Origin: Hydrogenophilales bacterium CG_4_10_14_3_um_filter_63_21
GTDB lineage: Bacteria; Pseudomonadota; Gammaproteobacteria; Burkholderiales; Thiobacillaceae
DNA: 64,000 nucleotides
Direction of reading: 5' to 3'
Assembly: GCA_002784045.1 (NCBI GenBank)
Contig: PFJX01000137.1
Location: 22,894-86,893, forward strand
In this document: in pieces, positions 37,421 to 45,428 of the stretch
How positions within the stretch are numbered: position 1 is the first letter of the stretch
Layout of the letters: each line of letters begins with the position of its first letter
Made by a program: the position numbers and the translations under genes
Notes under the pieces: generated by a model
What the model saw: only the letters and a program-made list of their open reading frames with translations
Databases searched by the model: none
What the model was told of the DNA's origin: nothing

Positions 37421-37713
37421 GCCCGCCGCCTGGCGCGCTGTCGTGTCTTGGGCGCTTCGGCGGCGGCGTCGAACAGGCTATAGCGCGGCGCCAGCAGGGC
37501 TTCGACCTCCTGCAAACGGCCCAGCACCTCGAGTGCCGTCAGCCAGAGGCCGATCTGGGCGCTGGCATCGCCCTGTTCCAGTCGGCGCAGGGTGGGAACA
37601 GAAACACCCAGACGTGCCGCGAAGCGGGCCTGCGGTTCGTTACGTGCCAGGCGCTCTGCACGTAAGCGGGCGCCCATCCGGGTCAAATTTGAATGCACAT
37701 TATCGGAAAGCAT
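37417..37713 (-). CDS. HipB-like antitoxin, HTH_XRE
   Basis: About 98 residues from ATG 37713 (MLSDNVHSNLTRMG), with GGAA upstream; in-frame ATGs at 37722 and 37731 lie inside the operator-like repeat and are less likely. The helix-turn-helix is ARFAARLGVSVPTLRRLEQG. The C-terminal tail is basic (TRQRARRRA), which may contact DNA or HipA. Expected to repress its own operon and neutralise HipA. Confidence 0.85.
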   Translation of the reverse strand: MLSDNVHSNLTRMGARLRAERLARNEPQARFAARLGVSVPTLRRLEQGDASAQIGLWLTALEVLGRLQEVEALLAPRYSLFDAAAEAPKTRQRARRRA

Positions 37714-37730
37714 GATTTCCATTATGTGCA
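37694..37730. promoter_or_regulatory. Operator-like inverted repeat at the hipBA start
   Basis: TGCACATTAT (37694-37703) and ATTATGTGCA (37721-37730) form a 9/10 inverted repeat with 17 bp between. It covers the hipB-like start codon region and is AT-rich against a GC-rich background, as expected of an autoregulatory site. Confidence 0.6.
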
Positions 37731-37773
37731 TAAAATCACGATAAAGAAACTGAATGTTTCTCTTTGCCGCTTA

Positions 37774-38862
37774 TCAAGAGGCGCTAACTGCTTCGCTCAA
37801 GGTTGCCCGCAGCGCTTCCGGATCGTAATTACCGCTGATGAATGCTTCGCCCAGCTTGCGCAACAGGACGAAGCGGATGCGCCCCGCTTCCACTTTCTTG
37901 TCTACGCCCATGAAGTTCATATAAGCGTCGTAACCCAGAGCGGGCGCCACCACCGGCAGGCCGGCGCGGTGGAACAACGCCGCCACGCGATCGACATCGG
38001 CTGGCGCAATCAAGCCCATGCGCCGCGACAATTCGGCCGCCAGGACGGTGCCGGCGGAAACGCCCTCGCCGTGCAGCCAGACGCCGTAGCCCATGCCTGC
38101 CTCGATGGCGTGGCCGAAGGTGTGGCCCAGGTTGAGCAGGGCGCGTTGCCCGGATTCGCGCTCGTCGGCGGCCACCACTTCCGCCTTGTTCTGGCAGGAA
38201 CGGGTGATCGCATAGGCGAGCGCTTCGGGGTCGCGCGCTACCAGTTTCTCCATGTTCGCTTCCAGCCACTCCAGGAATGGCAGGTCGCGAATCAGGCCAT
38301 ATTTGATGACTTCCGCCAGGCCGGCGGACAGCTCGCGGTCGGGCAGGGTGGAGAGCGTGTCGGTATCCGCCAGCACCAGTTGCGGCTGGTAGAACGCGCC
38401 GATCATGTTTTTCCCGAGCGGATGGTTGATGCCGGTCTTGCCGCCCACGGATGAATCCACCTGCGCCAGCAACGTGGTAGGCACCTGAATGAACGGCATG
38501 CCGCGCTGATAGCAGGCGGCGGCAAAGCCGGTGAGGTCGCCGATAACCCCGCCGCCCAGGGCGATCAGGGTGGTCTTGCGCTCGGCGCGCTGGGTCAGCA
38601 GGGCATCGAAGATGAGGTTGAGGGTTTTCCAGTTCTTGTAAGACTCGCCGTCGGGCAGCACCACGGGCTCGACCTGTACGCCGGCACTCGCCAAGGTGCG
38701 AGTGAGCCGCGCCAGGTAAAGCGGCCCGACCGTGGTGTTGCTGACGATGACGGCGCGCTTCTGCTTGAGAAATGGCAGGACGAGATCAGACCGACCGAGC
38801 AGGCCGGGGCCGATGTGGATGGGGTAGGCGCGGTCGCCCAAGTCAACGGAGAGGGTTTGCAT
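37774..38862 (-). CDS. aroB: 3-dehydroquinate synthase AroB
   Basis: Second enzyme of the shikimate pathway, 362 residues from ATG 38862 ([15 protein letters not shown]). NAD-binding [35 protein letters not shown], and the zinc ligands in [23 protein letters not shown] and [10 protein letters not shown] are intact. The longer in-frame reading upstream comes from a palindromic element. No aroK precedes it; the usual aroK-aroB pairing is broken at this site, where a scar of lost genes lies on the other side. Confidence 0.96.
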   Translation of the reverse strand: MQTLSVDLGDRAYPIHIGPGLLGRSDLVLPFLKQKRAVIVSNTTVGPLYLARLTRTLASAGVQVEPVVLPDGESYKNWKTLNLIFDALLTQRAERKTTLIALGGGVIGDLTGFAAACYQRGMPFIQVPTTLLAQVDSSVGGKTGINHPLGKNMIGAFYQPQLVLADTDTLSTLPDRELSAGLAEVIKYGLIRDLPFLEWLEANMEKLVARDPEALAYAITRSCQNKAEVVAADERESGQRALLNLGHTFGHAIEAGMGYGVWLHGEGVSAGTVLAAELSRRMGLIAPADVDRVAALFHRAGLPVVAPALGYDAYMNFMGVDKKVEAGRIRFVLLRKLGEAFISGNYDPEALRATLSEAVSAS

Positions 38863-38955
38863 GGCTAAATCGGTGCGCAAAAGGGATCGCATGATAATGC
38901 GCGGTACGACAGACCCCAATGTCGACTGCACAGGCCTGGTCGAAGAAAAAGCTAA

Positions 38956-39005
38956 GGCGCCGTAAACGAATAACCAGAACGTTCTGGTTATTCGTTTACG
39001 GCTCC
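38956..39005. repeat. 50-bp palindromic element
   Basis: Two adjacent 25-bp arms meeting at AGAAC|GTTCT; outer ends are GGCGCCGTAAACG and CGTTTACGGCTCC (one mismatch). The same arms, pushed apart by inserted sequence, form the element at 42766-42924. It lies in the aroB/ABC-permease divergent spacer. Confidence 0.85.
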
Positions 39006-39069
39006 TGAACATTCCCCACCAAACTGCCGTAATACAATCCGCGCCCAACACCACCCAAGCACCAGAGAC

Positions 39070-39390
39070 ATGCTGAGAGTAGCCAAAAACCTCTACGACT
39101 ACCGCGATCTGATGTCCACGCTCGCATGGAAAAACATCGCCTTGCGCTACAAGCAGGCCTATCTCGGCATCCTCTGGGCCATTCTCAAGCCCATCACCCT
39201 GATGCTGATCTTTACCCTGGTCAGGAGTTTCGTTGGTATCGACAGCGGCAACGTGCCCTACCCCATCCTCACCTTCGCCGCACTCCTGCCCTGGACCTTC
39301 TTCCAGGAATCCACCACCGACGGAGTCGGTAGCGTGGTCGGCAATACCGCCCTTGTTTCCCGGCCATTACCAGCCGCATGTGCCGGCTGA
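39070..39390 (+). pseudogene. ABC-2 type polysaccharide export permease, 5' fragment
   Basis: The first 95 or so codons of a Wzm/KpsM/RfbA-like permease: [22 protein letters not shown], then [19 protein letters not shown] and [14 protein letters not shown], matching the N-terminus of O-antigen/capsule exporters. After VVGNTALV the sequence leaves the family and stops at 39390; a full permease is about 260-270 residues. The region after the break codes, in another frame, for part of a WbsX-like protein. The gene is broken by deletion. Confidence 0.85.
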
Positions 39391-39439
39391 CTTGGGCTTT
39401 TATGACTTGGGCTTTTATGACTTGCGCCTGCCCGAATAG
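39350..39439 (+). pseudogene. Internal fragment of a WbsX-like glycosyltransferase
   Basis: In the frame CCC-TTG-TTT the DNA reads [20 protein letters not shown] followed by GFYDLRLPE and a stop. This matches the conserved N-terminal segment of WbsX (GH99-like) O-antigen proteins, which contain [26 protein letters not shown] sequence. A 15-bp tandem duplication (39389-39403, 39404-39418) repeats DLGFY. It is fused out of frame to the permease fragment; everything after LPE is gone. Confidence 0.75.
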
Positions 39440-39649
39440 CCGGATTGATGTACTGCCGCCGTTGCTGGGCGCTGCCAATCCCTGGGTTGCAGGTGTTCGT
39501 CCAGGTGGTGCGAATGGACGCTTACTGCGATGCTTGTGTTTTCGTCGATGAATCGGCGAATCACACGGGATGCAATAGCTGTCCGGTATCAGGCTGTAGT
39601 ACTGAGATTTCCCGAAGCACCCCTTTATCCTTTGTAAGGACTTCTTGTA

Positions 39650-39913
39650 ATGACCTACCCACCAGAATTTCTCAAGCTCGTCGACGAATTCATTGATCTT
39701 GCCAACCGACTATCCGAGGGTCGATCTAGCGGCGAGGTGAGTGCCGCAATCCTGTTCGCCGCGGGCCGATACAATGCCTTCAACTTTCTGACCCAAGGTG
39801 GCACAGAACAAACCCGGCCGGCACAGATGGAGTTTTATGTCTCCGAGTACCGTAAGGCGCTCGCATCGAACCTGGATGGGGTTGCCGGACCAGTCTTGCA
39901 ATGGCAAGGCTAG
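39650..39913 (+). CDS. DUF3144 family protein
   Basis: An 87-residue protein with AAGGA upstream of ATG 39650. The pattern EFIDLANRLSEGRSSGEVSA, AAGRYNAFNF and VSEYRKALASNLDG resembles DUF3144, small helical proteins of unknown function. Somewhat lower GC than neighbours. The 210 bp before it (39440-39649) has no supportable gene and is probably relic DNA from the deleted polysaccharide cluster. Followed after about 88 bp by the HNH gene. Confidence 0.6.
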   Translation: MTYPPEFLKLVDEFIDLANRLSEGRSSGEVSAAILFAAGRYNAFNFLTQGGTEQTRPAQMEFYVSEYRKALASNLDGVAGPVLQWQG

Positions 39914-40001
39914 GCGGGCTTCGAGGCGGCGGCACAGGCCTCGCTCGACGCCTTGTTCGGAACAATTCGTCTCCCTGACCCGCCCGCGATGAGGAGAACT
40001 C

Positions 40002-40385
40002 ATGCCGTTGAATAACCCCGATAACACTCGTCTCGATCGCGTCGTGGCTGAAGCGCGGCGCCAGGCGGATGCGCGCGCACAGACTTACCGGGGCCAGGCG
40101 CTGAAGCTGTTTCCGTGGGTGTGTGGGCGTTGTGGACGCTCCTTCACTAGCCAGAACCTGGGACAACTAACGGTGCATCACCGCGACCATAACCACGACA
40201 ACAATCCGCCCGATGGCAGCAACTGGGAGTTGCTGTGCCTGTATTGCCATGATGCCGAGCATTCCCGTGACCTCGATGCGCCGCTGATTGCCCAGACCCG
40301 GTCGTCGCGCGAGCCCGCTACCCCGGCCAGCCACAATCCCTTTGCGGCGCTCAAGGATTTGCTGAAGAAGCCGGATCGGGCGTAA
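40002..40385 (+). CDS. YajD-like HNH nuclease family protein
   Basis: A 127-residue protein. The HNH fold is visible: CGRCGRSF, HHRDHNHDNNPPDGSNWELL and CLYCHDAEHSRD, with two CxxC pairs for zinc and the HHRDH catalytic stretch. This is the YajD type; function in vivo is not established. The C-terminal tail is variable (NPFAALKDLLKKPDRA). Converges with motD, 16 bp apart. Confidence 0.85.
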   Translation: MPLNNPDNTRLDRVVAEARRQADARAQTYRGQALKLFPWVCGRCGRSFTSQNLGQLTVHHRDHNHDNNPPDGSNWELLCLYCHDAEHSRDLDAPLIAQTRSSREPATPASHNPFAALKDLLKKPDRA

Positions 40386-40401
40386 GGAGCCGGCGGCGCT
40401 T

Positions 40402-41262
40402 TCAACGCGCGGCGGGAGGCGCGAAGTGGGAGGGGGATCCGCCGGCAGCCGGGGTGCCGGTGGGGGGGTCGCCCTGGAGGCTGAGTTCCCGCGCCGCGCC
40501 ACCGACTTCGTTGAGGATGAGGACGCTGACGCGGCGATTGCGGGCGCGGCCTTCGGCGCTGGCATTGGTGTCCAGCGGCTGGTTGTCAGCATAGCCGATG
40601 GCCACCATGCGGGTGGTTGGAACACCCAGTTCGGCGAACAAGCGCACCACGCTGCCGGCACGCGCCGAAGAGAGTTCCCAGTTGGAGGGGTAGGCCGGGC
40701 TTTTGATCGGCACGTTGTCGCTATGGCCTTCCACCTGGATCGGGTTATCGACCCCGGACAGGACTTTGGCGACCGCCGCCAGCGCCTCCTTGGACTGCGC
40801 TTGCAGCACGGCATCGCCGCTGGTGAACAGCAGGCTGGCGTTGATTTCCACGGTGACGCCGCGGGGTGATTGGGTCACCCGGACCTTGCCGTTCTGACTC
40901 AGCGGCCGCATGGCTTCGAGGACGTTTTTAGCCACTTTTTTCATCCGTTCCGCCGCCTGCTGGCGTTCCGGCGTATTCCCTGGTGCCCCTCCTTGCAGGT
41001 GTTGCACGGAATGGCCGATGGGCATACCGGTGCCACCCAGGACAGCGGCGTTCCTGGCCCCCATCTCGATAGCCTTGTCGCTGGTAGGCGCTTCGCGGAA
41101 GGCGTTGACCAGCGAGTCCGACATCACCCGGTATTTGCCTTCGTTGACTGAGGAGATGGCGTACATGATCACGAAGAAGGCGAACAGCAGGGTGATGAAG
41201 TCGGCGTAGGAAACCAGCCAACGCTCGACGTTTTCATGCTCTTCTTCGCGTTTCTTGCGCAT
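40402..41262 (-). CDS. motD: Flagellar motor protein MotD (MotB-like)
   Basis: A 286-residue stator protein. A charged N-terminal segment precedes one transmembrane helix (VSYADFITLLFAFFVIMYAI) with the proton-binding Asp at residue 21. The C-terminal OmpA-like peptidoglycan domain includes NPIQVEGHSDNVPIKS and SSARAGSVVRLFAELG. The tail is Pro- and Gly-rich. It follows motC by 5 bp. MotCD is the alternative stator pair found beside chemotaxis and flagellar genes in proteobacteria. Confidence 0.93.
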   Translation of the reverse strand: MRKKREEEHENVERWLVSYADFITLLFAFFVIMYAISSVNEGKYRVMSDSLVNAFREAPTSDKAIEMGARNAAVLGGTGMPIGHSVQHLQGGAPGNTPERQQAAERMKKVAKNVLEAMRPLSQNGKVRVTQSPRGVTVEINASLLFTSGDAVLQAQSKEALAAVAKVLSGVDNPIQVEGHSDNVPIKSPAYPSNWELSSARAGSVVRLFAELGVPTTRMVAIGYADNQPLDTNASAEGRARNRRVSVLILNEVGGAARELSLQGDPPTGTPAAGGSPSHFAPPAAR

Positions 41263-41267
41263 GGCGC

Positions 41268-42023
41268 TTATGACAGGTAGCCCTGCAACTTGGCTTCGAT
41301 GATGCGGGGGTTTTCGCCGTTGGCGATGGCCACCATGCCCTGTATGAACAGTTCCTTGTCGCTAACCTGGCGGCCGACCCAGTAACGCAGCTTGCCGGAA
41401 ATCGGCAGGTAGAGCAGGTTGGCGCCACCGACGCCGTAGATGGTGGCGACGAAGGCGACCGCGATGCCGGAGCCGAGTTTGGCGGGGTCGGAGAGATTTT
41501 CCATGACGTGGATGAGCCCCATTACCGCGCCGAGGATGCCGATGGTGGGTGAATAACCGCCGGCCGCGAACCAGATTTTGGCGGCTTCGATATGGTGGTT
41601 TTCGTAGGCCTGCAAATCGACTTCCAGGGTTTCCCGCAACACGCCCGGCTCGGCGCCGTCCACCAGCATCTGCAAACCACGGCGATGGAACAGGTCACTT
41701 TGCTGTTCGATCAACGGTTCCAGCGCCAGGAGGCCGCCGCGCCGCGCCTGATGGCTCCATTCGAGGATCAACTCGAGTGTTTCCCGCGGCGCGATGCGCG
41801 GTGGTTGGAACACCCACTTGAGCATGGACAGGCCTTCCAGAAAGACCCGCATATTGCTTTGCAACATCACCGCGCCCAGGGTGCCACCGATCACGATCAT
41901 GAAGGCGGTGAATTGCAACAGGGAACCCATGTGGCCCCCTTCCAGCGCCTGCCCCACCAGGATGGCGGAGAGGCCGAGGACAATGCCGAGGATGCTGATG
42001 AGGTCGAATTTGAATTTATTCAT
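41268..42023 (-). CDS. motC: Flagellar motor protein MotC (MotA-like)
   Basis: A 251-residue proton channel subunit of the MotA/TolQ/ExbB superfamily with four transmembrane helices (ISILGIVLGLSAILVG at the start; GGYSPTIGILGAVMGLIHVM and GIAVAFVATIYGVGGANLL near the end). The cytoplasmic loop contains the charged rotor-contacting region. It lies between fliA and motD. Confidence 0.94.
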   Translation of the reverse strand: MNKFKFDLISILGIVLGLSAILVGQALEGGHMGSLLQFTAFMIVIGGTLGAVMLQSNMRVFLEGLSMLKWVFQPPRIAPRETLELILEWSHQARRGGLLALEPLIEQQSDLFHRRGLQMLVDGAEPGVLRETLEVDLQAYENHHIEAAKIWFAAGGYSPTIGILGAVMGLIHVMENLSDPAKLGSGIAVAFVATIYGVGGANLLYLPISGKLRYWVGRQVSDKELFIQGMVAIANGENPRIIEAKLQGYLS

Positions 42024-42032
42024 TCACCCGCC

Positions 42033-42752
42033 TCAAGCCGCTGACCATTCCCGCAGACGGCCGCGCAAGCGCGCGATGGCCTGGCTGTGGAGCTGGCAGA
42101 TGCGGGATTCGGAGACGCCGAGCACGGCGCCGATTTCCTTGAAGTTCATTTCCTGTTCGTAATACATGCCCATGAGCTGCTTTTCCCGTTCCGGCAGGAT
42201 ACCCACCGCTTGCGCCAGCGCCTTCTTGAAGTGGCTTGAGGAGAGCACGTCAAGTGGTCCCAGGTGAGCGTGATCGGCGAAGCGTTCCAGAAAGTCGTCG
42301 CCATCCTTTTCTTGCAGGTCTTCGTAGTAAACCAGTTGGGCACCGCGCGCGTCGTTGAGCAGATCGAAATAGGCGTGGATGTCGAGGCCCATTTCCTCGG
42401 CGATTTCCTGTTCCGAAGGCGGCCGCTGATGGCGCTGTTGCAGCAGGTGCACCGCACCCTCGATCTGGCGCCCGGCGCGCCGCACGTTGCGCGAAGCCCA
42501 GTCCGCCTCGCGCAGTTCGTCCAGCATGGCGCCGCGCACGCGCTGGGTGGCGTAGGTCTCGAATTGCGCGCCCTGCTCGCAGTCGTAGCGATCGACCGCG
42601 TCCATCAGCCCCATCAGGCCGGCCTGAATCAGGTCATCCACTTCCACGCTGGCTGGCAGCCGGGTCATCATGTGGTAGGCAATGCGTTTGACCAGGGGCA
42701 GAAACTCCTGGGCCAACGCATTCTTATCCCTGTTTTCCGCTCCAACGACCAT
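42033..42752 (-). CDS. fliA: Flagellar sigma factor FliA (sigma-28)
   Basis: A sigma-28 factor of about 239 residues, directing late flagellar genes. Region 2: VEVDDLIQAGLMGLMDAVDRYD, FETYATQRVRGAMLDELREAD. Region 3: PSEQEIAEEMGLD. Region 4: EIGAVLGVSESRICQLHSQAIARLR. ATGs at 42755 and 42752 are possible. A 159-bp palindromic element lies between flhG and fliA, 11 bp upstream of the start, so fliA transcription may be affected by it. Confidence 0.95.
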   Translation of the reverse strand: MVVGAENRDKNALAQEFLPLVKRIAYHMMTRLPASVEVDDLIQAGLMGLMDAVDRYDCEQGAQFETYATQRVRGAMLDELREADWASRNVRRAGRQIEGAVHLLQQRHQRPPSEQEIAEEMGLDIHAYFDLLNDARGAQLVYYEDLQEKDGDDFLERFADHAHLGPLDVLSSSHFKKALAQAVGILPEREKQLMGMYYEQEMNFKEIGAVLGVSESRICQLHSQAIARLRGRLREWSAA

Positions 42753-42765
42753 CACGTGCCCTTAA

Positions 42766-42924
42766 GGAGCCGTAAACGAATAACCAGAACGTTCTGGCCG
42801 CGTTGGCGGGCGCGCCGCAGCGTTGCCGGTCCCTTGCAGGGAACGGCCATGCGGCGCGCCCGGCGTCTTCCGGCGCATCCCGCCAGCACACCCAAAATCA
42901 TCCAGGTTATTCATTTACGGCTCC
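42766..42924. mobile_element. MITE-like palindromic element, 159 bp
   Basis: Left end GGAGCCGTAAACGAATAACC, continuing CAGAACGTTCTGG (to 42797); right end CCAGGTTATTCATTTACGGC then TCC (42902-42924), the reverse complement of the left with a few mismatches. The 104 bp between the arms is GC-rich and absent from the 50-bp relative at 38956-39005. No coding capacity. The flhG stop codon lies inside its right arm. Confidence 0.75.
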
Positions 42925-43873
42925 TAATAAAAACGCCGGGCCGCCCCAAGTTTTTATTAGCCCCCTCGGGGGGCGACGCGGCCCGAGGGGCCGCGCGGGG
43001 GGCTGTACGTCTCATGTCTGCCTCCGCGGTCATCCGGCAAAATAACCACATACGCTGCCAATATTGTTCAAATTCCAGGGCTTCACCGACGGGTAGGTTG
43101 GCGAGCCGCTCCGCCATTATGCCCATTTCCGTGTCCCTGCCCGCCGCCCGCGTGGATCCGATCACATTGGCCGCGGCCAGGATCGGGTGAGCGCCTTCGC
43201 GCTGGTGCGGCAGCGTTCCGAGAAAATCACACTGGATGCCGAGAAAACGCCGCGCGGTTTCCCGCAGGGCAGTGAACAGTGGCTCCCCCACTGCCGCATC
43301 CGCGCCTTCCACCAGGACCAGCCAACGATTGCCTGGCCATGCCGTGTGCGCGCTTTTCATGACCGTGTAGGCCTCGGCCAGCCGGGTTTTTGCGCCGGGC
43401 AGCACCAGCACGCGCAGATCCGCCGTGGCTGAGAGGCTTTGCCCGGAACCGGGGGCGCTGTTGAGCAACAACCACTGCGGCGCTTCCGCGTGGCTACGCC
43501 AACCCTCTGCGAGTTGCAAGGCTTCGCGCTCGTCCATGCGCGCCAGCGCGGCGATGCCGTCTTGCGCCGCGAGCAGGTTGAGTCCCTGGCCGGCTGGCTG
43601 GATGGCTTGCGCCAACTGCCCGGCGCGGGCGACATCGAGGAGACCGTGGCGAGTCAGGATGCCCAGCAACGAACCCACGTTATGGGGTGCCACGGCTTCA
43701 TCCAGAATCAGCGCCTGGCTGCCCCGCCGCGCGAACGCCAGGCCGAGGCCGGCGCTGACCCGGGCATTGCGGCGCGCATCCGGACCGAGGATGCCGACGG
43801 CGCGAAACACCGCTTCCGCCGCGAATAGGCGGCGCAGGCCGGTGGCCTGGTCGAGCGGGTCAGCCAGCCGCAC
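42911..43873 (-). CDS. flhG: FlhG/FleN-like MinD homologue, degenerate, with a repeat-coded tail
   Basis: A 320-residue protein in the FlhG position after flhF (14-bp overlap). It follows the MinD/ParA outline (LAFARRGSQALILDE, HNVGSLLGILTRHGL), but the Walker A site reads GPDARRNARVS in place of KGGVGKT, and the switch Asp region is LDEAVAP. ATP binding is therefore doubtful. FlhG homologues limit flagellar number with FlhF. The last 30 or so residues (MRRTAPRAAPRAASPPEGA onward) are coded by GC-rich and palindromic repeats, so the native stop has been lost. Confidence 0.75.
   Translation of the reverse strand: MRLADPLDQATGLRRLFAAEAVFRAVGILGPDARRNARVSAGLGLAFARRGSQALILDEAVAPHNVGSLLGILTRHGLLDVARAGQLAQAIQPAGQGLNLLAAQDGIAALARMDEREALQLAEGWRSHAEAPQWLLLNSAPGSGQSLSATADLRVLVLPGAKTRLAEAYTVMKSAHTAWPGNRWLVLVEGADAAVGEPLFTALRETARRFLGIQCDFLGTLPHQREGAHPILAAANVIGSTRAAGRDTEMGIMAERLANLPVGEALEFEQYWQRMWLFCRMTAEADMRRTAPRAAPRAASPPEGANKNLGRPGVFIRSRK
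42925..43010. repeat. AT-armed hairpin and GC-rich repeat at the flhG 3' end
   Basis: CTAATAAAAAC and GTTTTTATTAG form an 11-bp stem around GCCGGGCCGCCCCAA (about 42924-42960), followed by CCCCCTCGGGGGGCGAC and CGCGGCCCGAGGGGCCGCG. The GC-rich part matches the repeat inside the M16 gene at 16637-16700. It is translated as the end of FlhG. Confidence 0.75.
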
Positions 43874-45428
43874 CCAGGGCCCCCTGTGCGCCCGCGGTTT
43901 CGACGGCGGCCAGGGCGTTTTCCTGCGCCGCCGCCATCAGGATCGGGTAGTCACCCTCTTCCTGCTTGAACGGCGAATCCGCCTGGTTCAGCCGGAAGGC
44001 GCGGTCGGCCAGATAAGTCGGGTTGGCTTGATGCAGGTCTTCCGGCACCCGCTGGCCGTTGGTGACGTAGTGCAGCGGCAATTCGTGGCGGATCGCCACG
44101 TCCAGCACCGGACCGTAGGTGAGCGCTTCGTCGATCTTGGTGAGGATGCAGCCGATCAGGCCGGGGCCACTGTAAGCGCGCGCCACTTCTTCCAGGGTTA
44201 CACCCTGGCTGGGAGCGCCGAGCAGGAGCAGGCGTTTCACGCCGCGTTCTTCGCCGTCATCCCTGTTCTGGCCGCTGAGCAGGGCCACCTGTTCCGCCAC
44301 CCGCTTGTCGCGCTGGCTCATGCCGACGGTGTCGATCAACACCAGGTGGCGGCTGGAAAGGTCGGCCAGAGTCAGTTCCAGATCGCTCTCGTCGCGCACG
44401 GCGAACACCGGCGTGCCGAGAATGCGGCCATAGATGCGCAATTGGTCCTGGGCGCCGATCCGGTAGGTATCGGTGGTGACCAGGGCGACACGGGCGGCGC
44501 CGTGGCGCAACACCGCGCGCGCCGCCAGTTTGGCCACGGTGGTGGTTTTGCCGACCCCGGTCGGCCCCACCAGCGCGTAGACGCCGCCCTGTTCGACGAT
44601 GTCCTGTTCCGGCCCGGCGATACGCAGGTTGTGGCCGATGGCGGACTTCACCCACTTGAGGGCGCGATTCAGGTCGGATTCTTCACGCGGCAGGCGGTCC
44701 AGCAATTGCCGCGCGAAGGCGCTAGAAAACCCGGCGGCGAGCAGGCGCTTCATCGCCTCGGCGCGCAACGGGTCGCGCCGGGTCAGGTCGTTCCAGGCAA
44801 AACCAGCCAGTTGCCCTTCCACCAGGCCGCGCAACATGCGGATTTCCCGCGCGAGTTCATGCACCTCCGGCTGTGGCTGCGACGCCTCCAGAGGTGCGGC
44901 GCGCGGTTCTGGTGCAGCGGGAGCGGGCGCGATCGCCGTCGGCGCTTTGCGGCTCTGCGCTTGGCGTACCGGGGAGGGACGAAACAACTGTGCCTCCGAG
45001 CCGCCGCCGAGTGGCGGCAAATGTGGGGCCGGGTCGATCTTGGAACGGCTTGGGTGTCGACTTGAGGGCGAGGCATCGCGCTGCGCCAGGTATTCAGCAA
45101 AGGCAGTGGGTTGCAGGCTGGCTTCCTCCAGCGTCATCTGTTGCAACTGAGGTTGCAACTGAGGTTGCAACTGAGGTTGCAACTGAGGTCTGGCCGATGG
45201 CGGCTCAGCGGCCGCCGCCCGAACCGTGGCCCCTGGCATGTGGCTCACTAGCGGGCCGGCCGGCTCCGCCTGAGCGGTCAGGCTCGCCATGTCAAGATCG
45301 GCCACCGCGATGATCTCCATGCCCCCCGCCACCTGCCGGTTGGACAGGATGATGGCGTTGGCGCCCAGCGCGTCGCGCACCTGGCGCAGGGCATCGCGGG
45401 TGGTGGTGGCATAGAACTTCTTGATCAT
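43860..45428 (-). CDS. flhF: Flagellar biosynthesis GTPase FlhF
   Basis: An SRP-family GTPase that sets the site of polar flagella, 522 residues. The N-terminal B domain starts MIKKFYATTTRDALRQVRD; a long variable linker contains four tandem PQLQ units; the NG domain has GPTGVGKTTTVAKLAA (G1), TTDTYRIGAQDQL (G2), VLIDTVGMSQRD (G3) and TKIDEALTYG (G4). The ATG overlaps the flhA stop. Confidence 0.95.
   Translation of the reverse strand: MIKKFYATTTRDALRQVRDALGANAIILSNRQVAGGMEIIAVADLDMASLTAQAEPAGPLVSHMPGATVRAAAAEPPSARPQLQPQLQPQLQPQLQQMTLEEASLQPTAFAEYLAQRDASPSSRHPSRSKIDPAPHLPPLGGGSEAQLFRPSPVRQAQSRKAPTAIAPAPAAPEPRAAPLEASQPQPEVHELAREIRMLRGLVEGQLAGFAWNDLTRRDPLRAEAMKRLLAAGFSSAFARQLLDRLPREESDLNRALKWVKSAIGHNLRIAGPEQDIVEQGGVYALVGPTGVGKTTTVAKLAARAVLRHGAARVALVTTDTYRIGAQDQLRIYGRILGTPVFAVRDESDLELTLADLSSRHLVLIDTVGMSQRDKRVAEQVALLSGQNRDDGEERGVKRLLLLGAPSQGVTLEEVARAYSGPGLIGCILTKIDEALTYGPVLDVAIRHELPLHYVTNGQRVPEDLHQANPTYLADRAFRLNQADSPFKQEEGDYPILMAAAQENALAAVETAGAQGALGAAG
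45141..45188 (-). repeat. Coding minisatellite in flhF (4 x 12 bp)
   Basis: Four perfect units of TTGCAACTGAGG on the plus strand, coding a QLQP repeat in the FlhF linker. Perfect units suggest recent slippage. A multiple of 3, so copy changes keep the frame. Confidence 0.95.

Noticed and set aside
39445..39696. An 83-residue Cys-rich ORF before DUF3144
   Set aside because: No ribosome site, overlaps the DUF3144 start in another frame, and lies in relic DNA.
45141..45188. CRISPR-like array
   Set aside because: Units are contiguous with no spacers and lie in frame in flhF.
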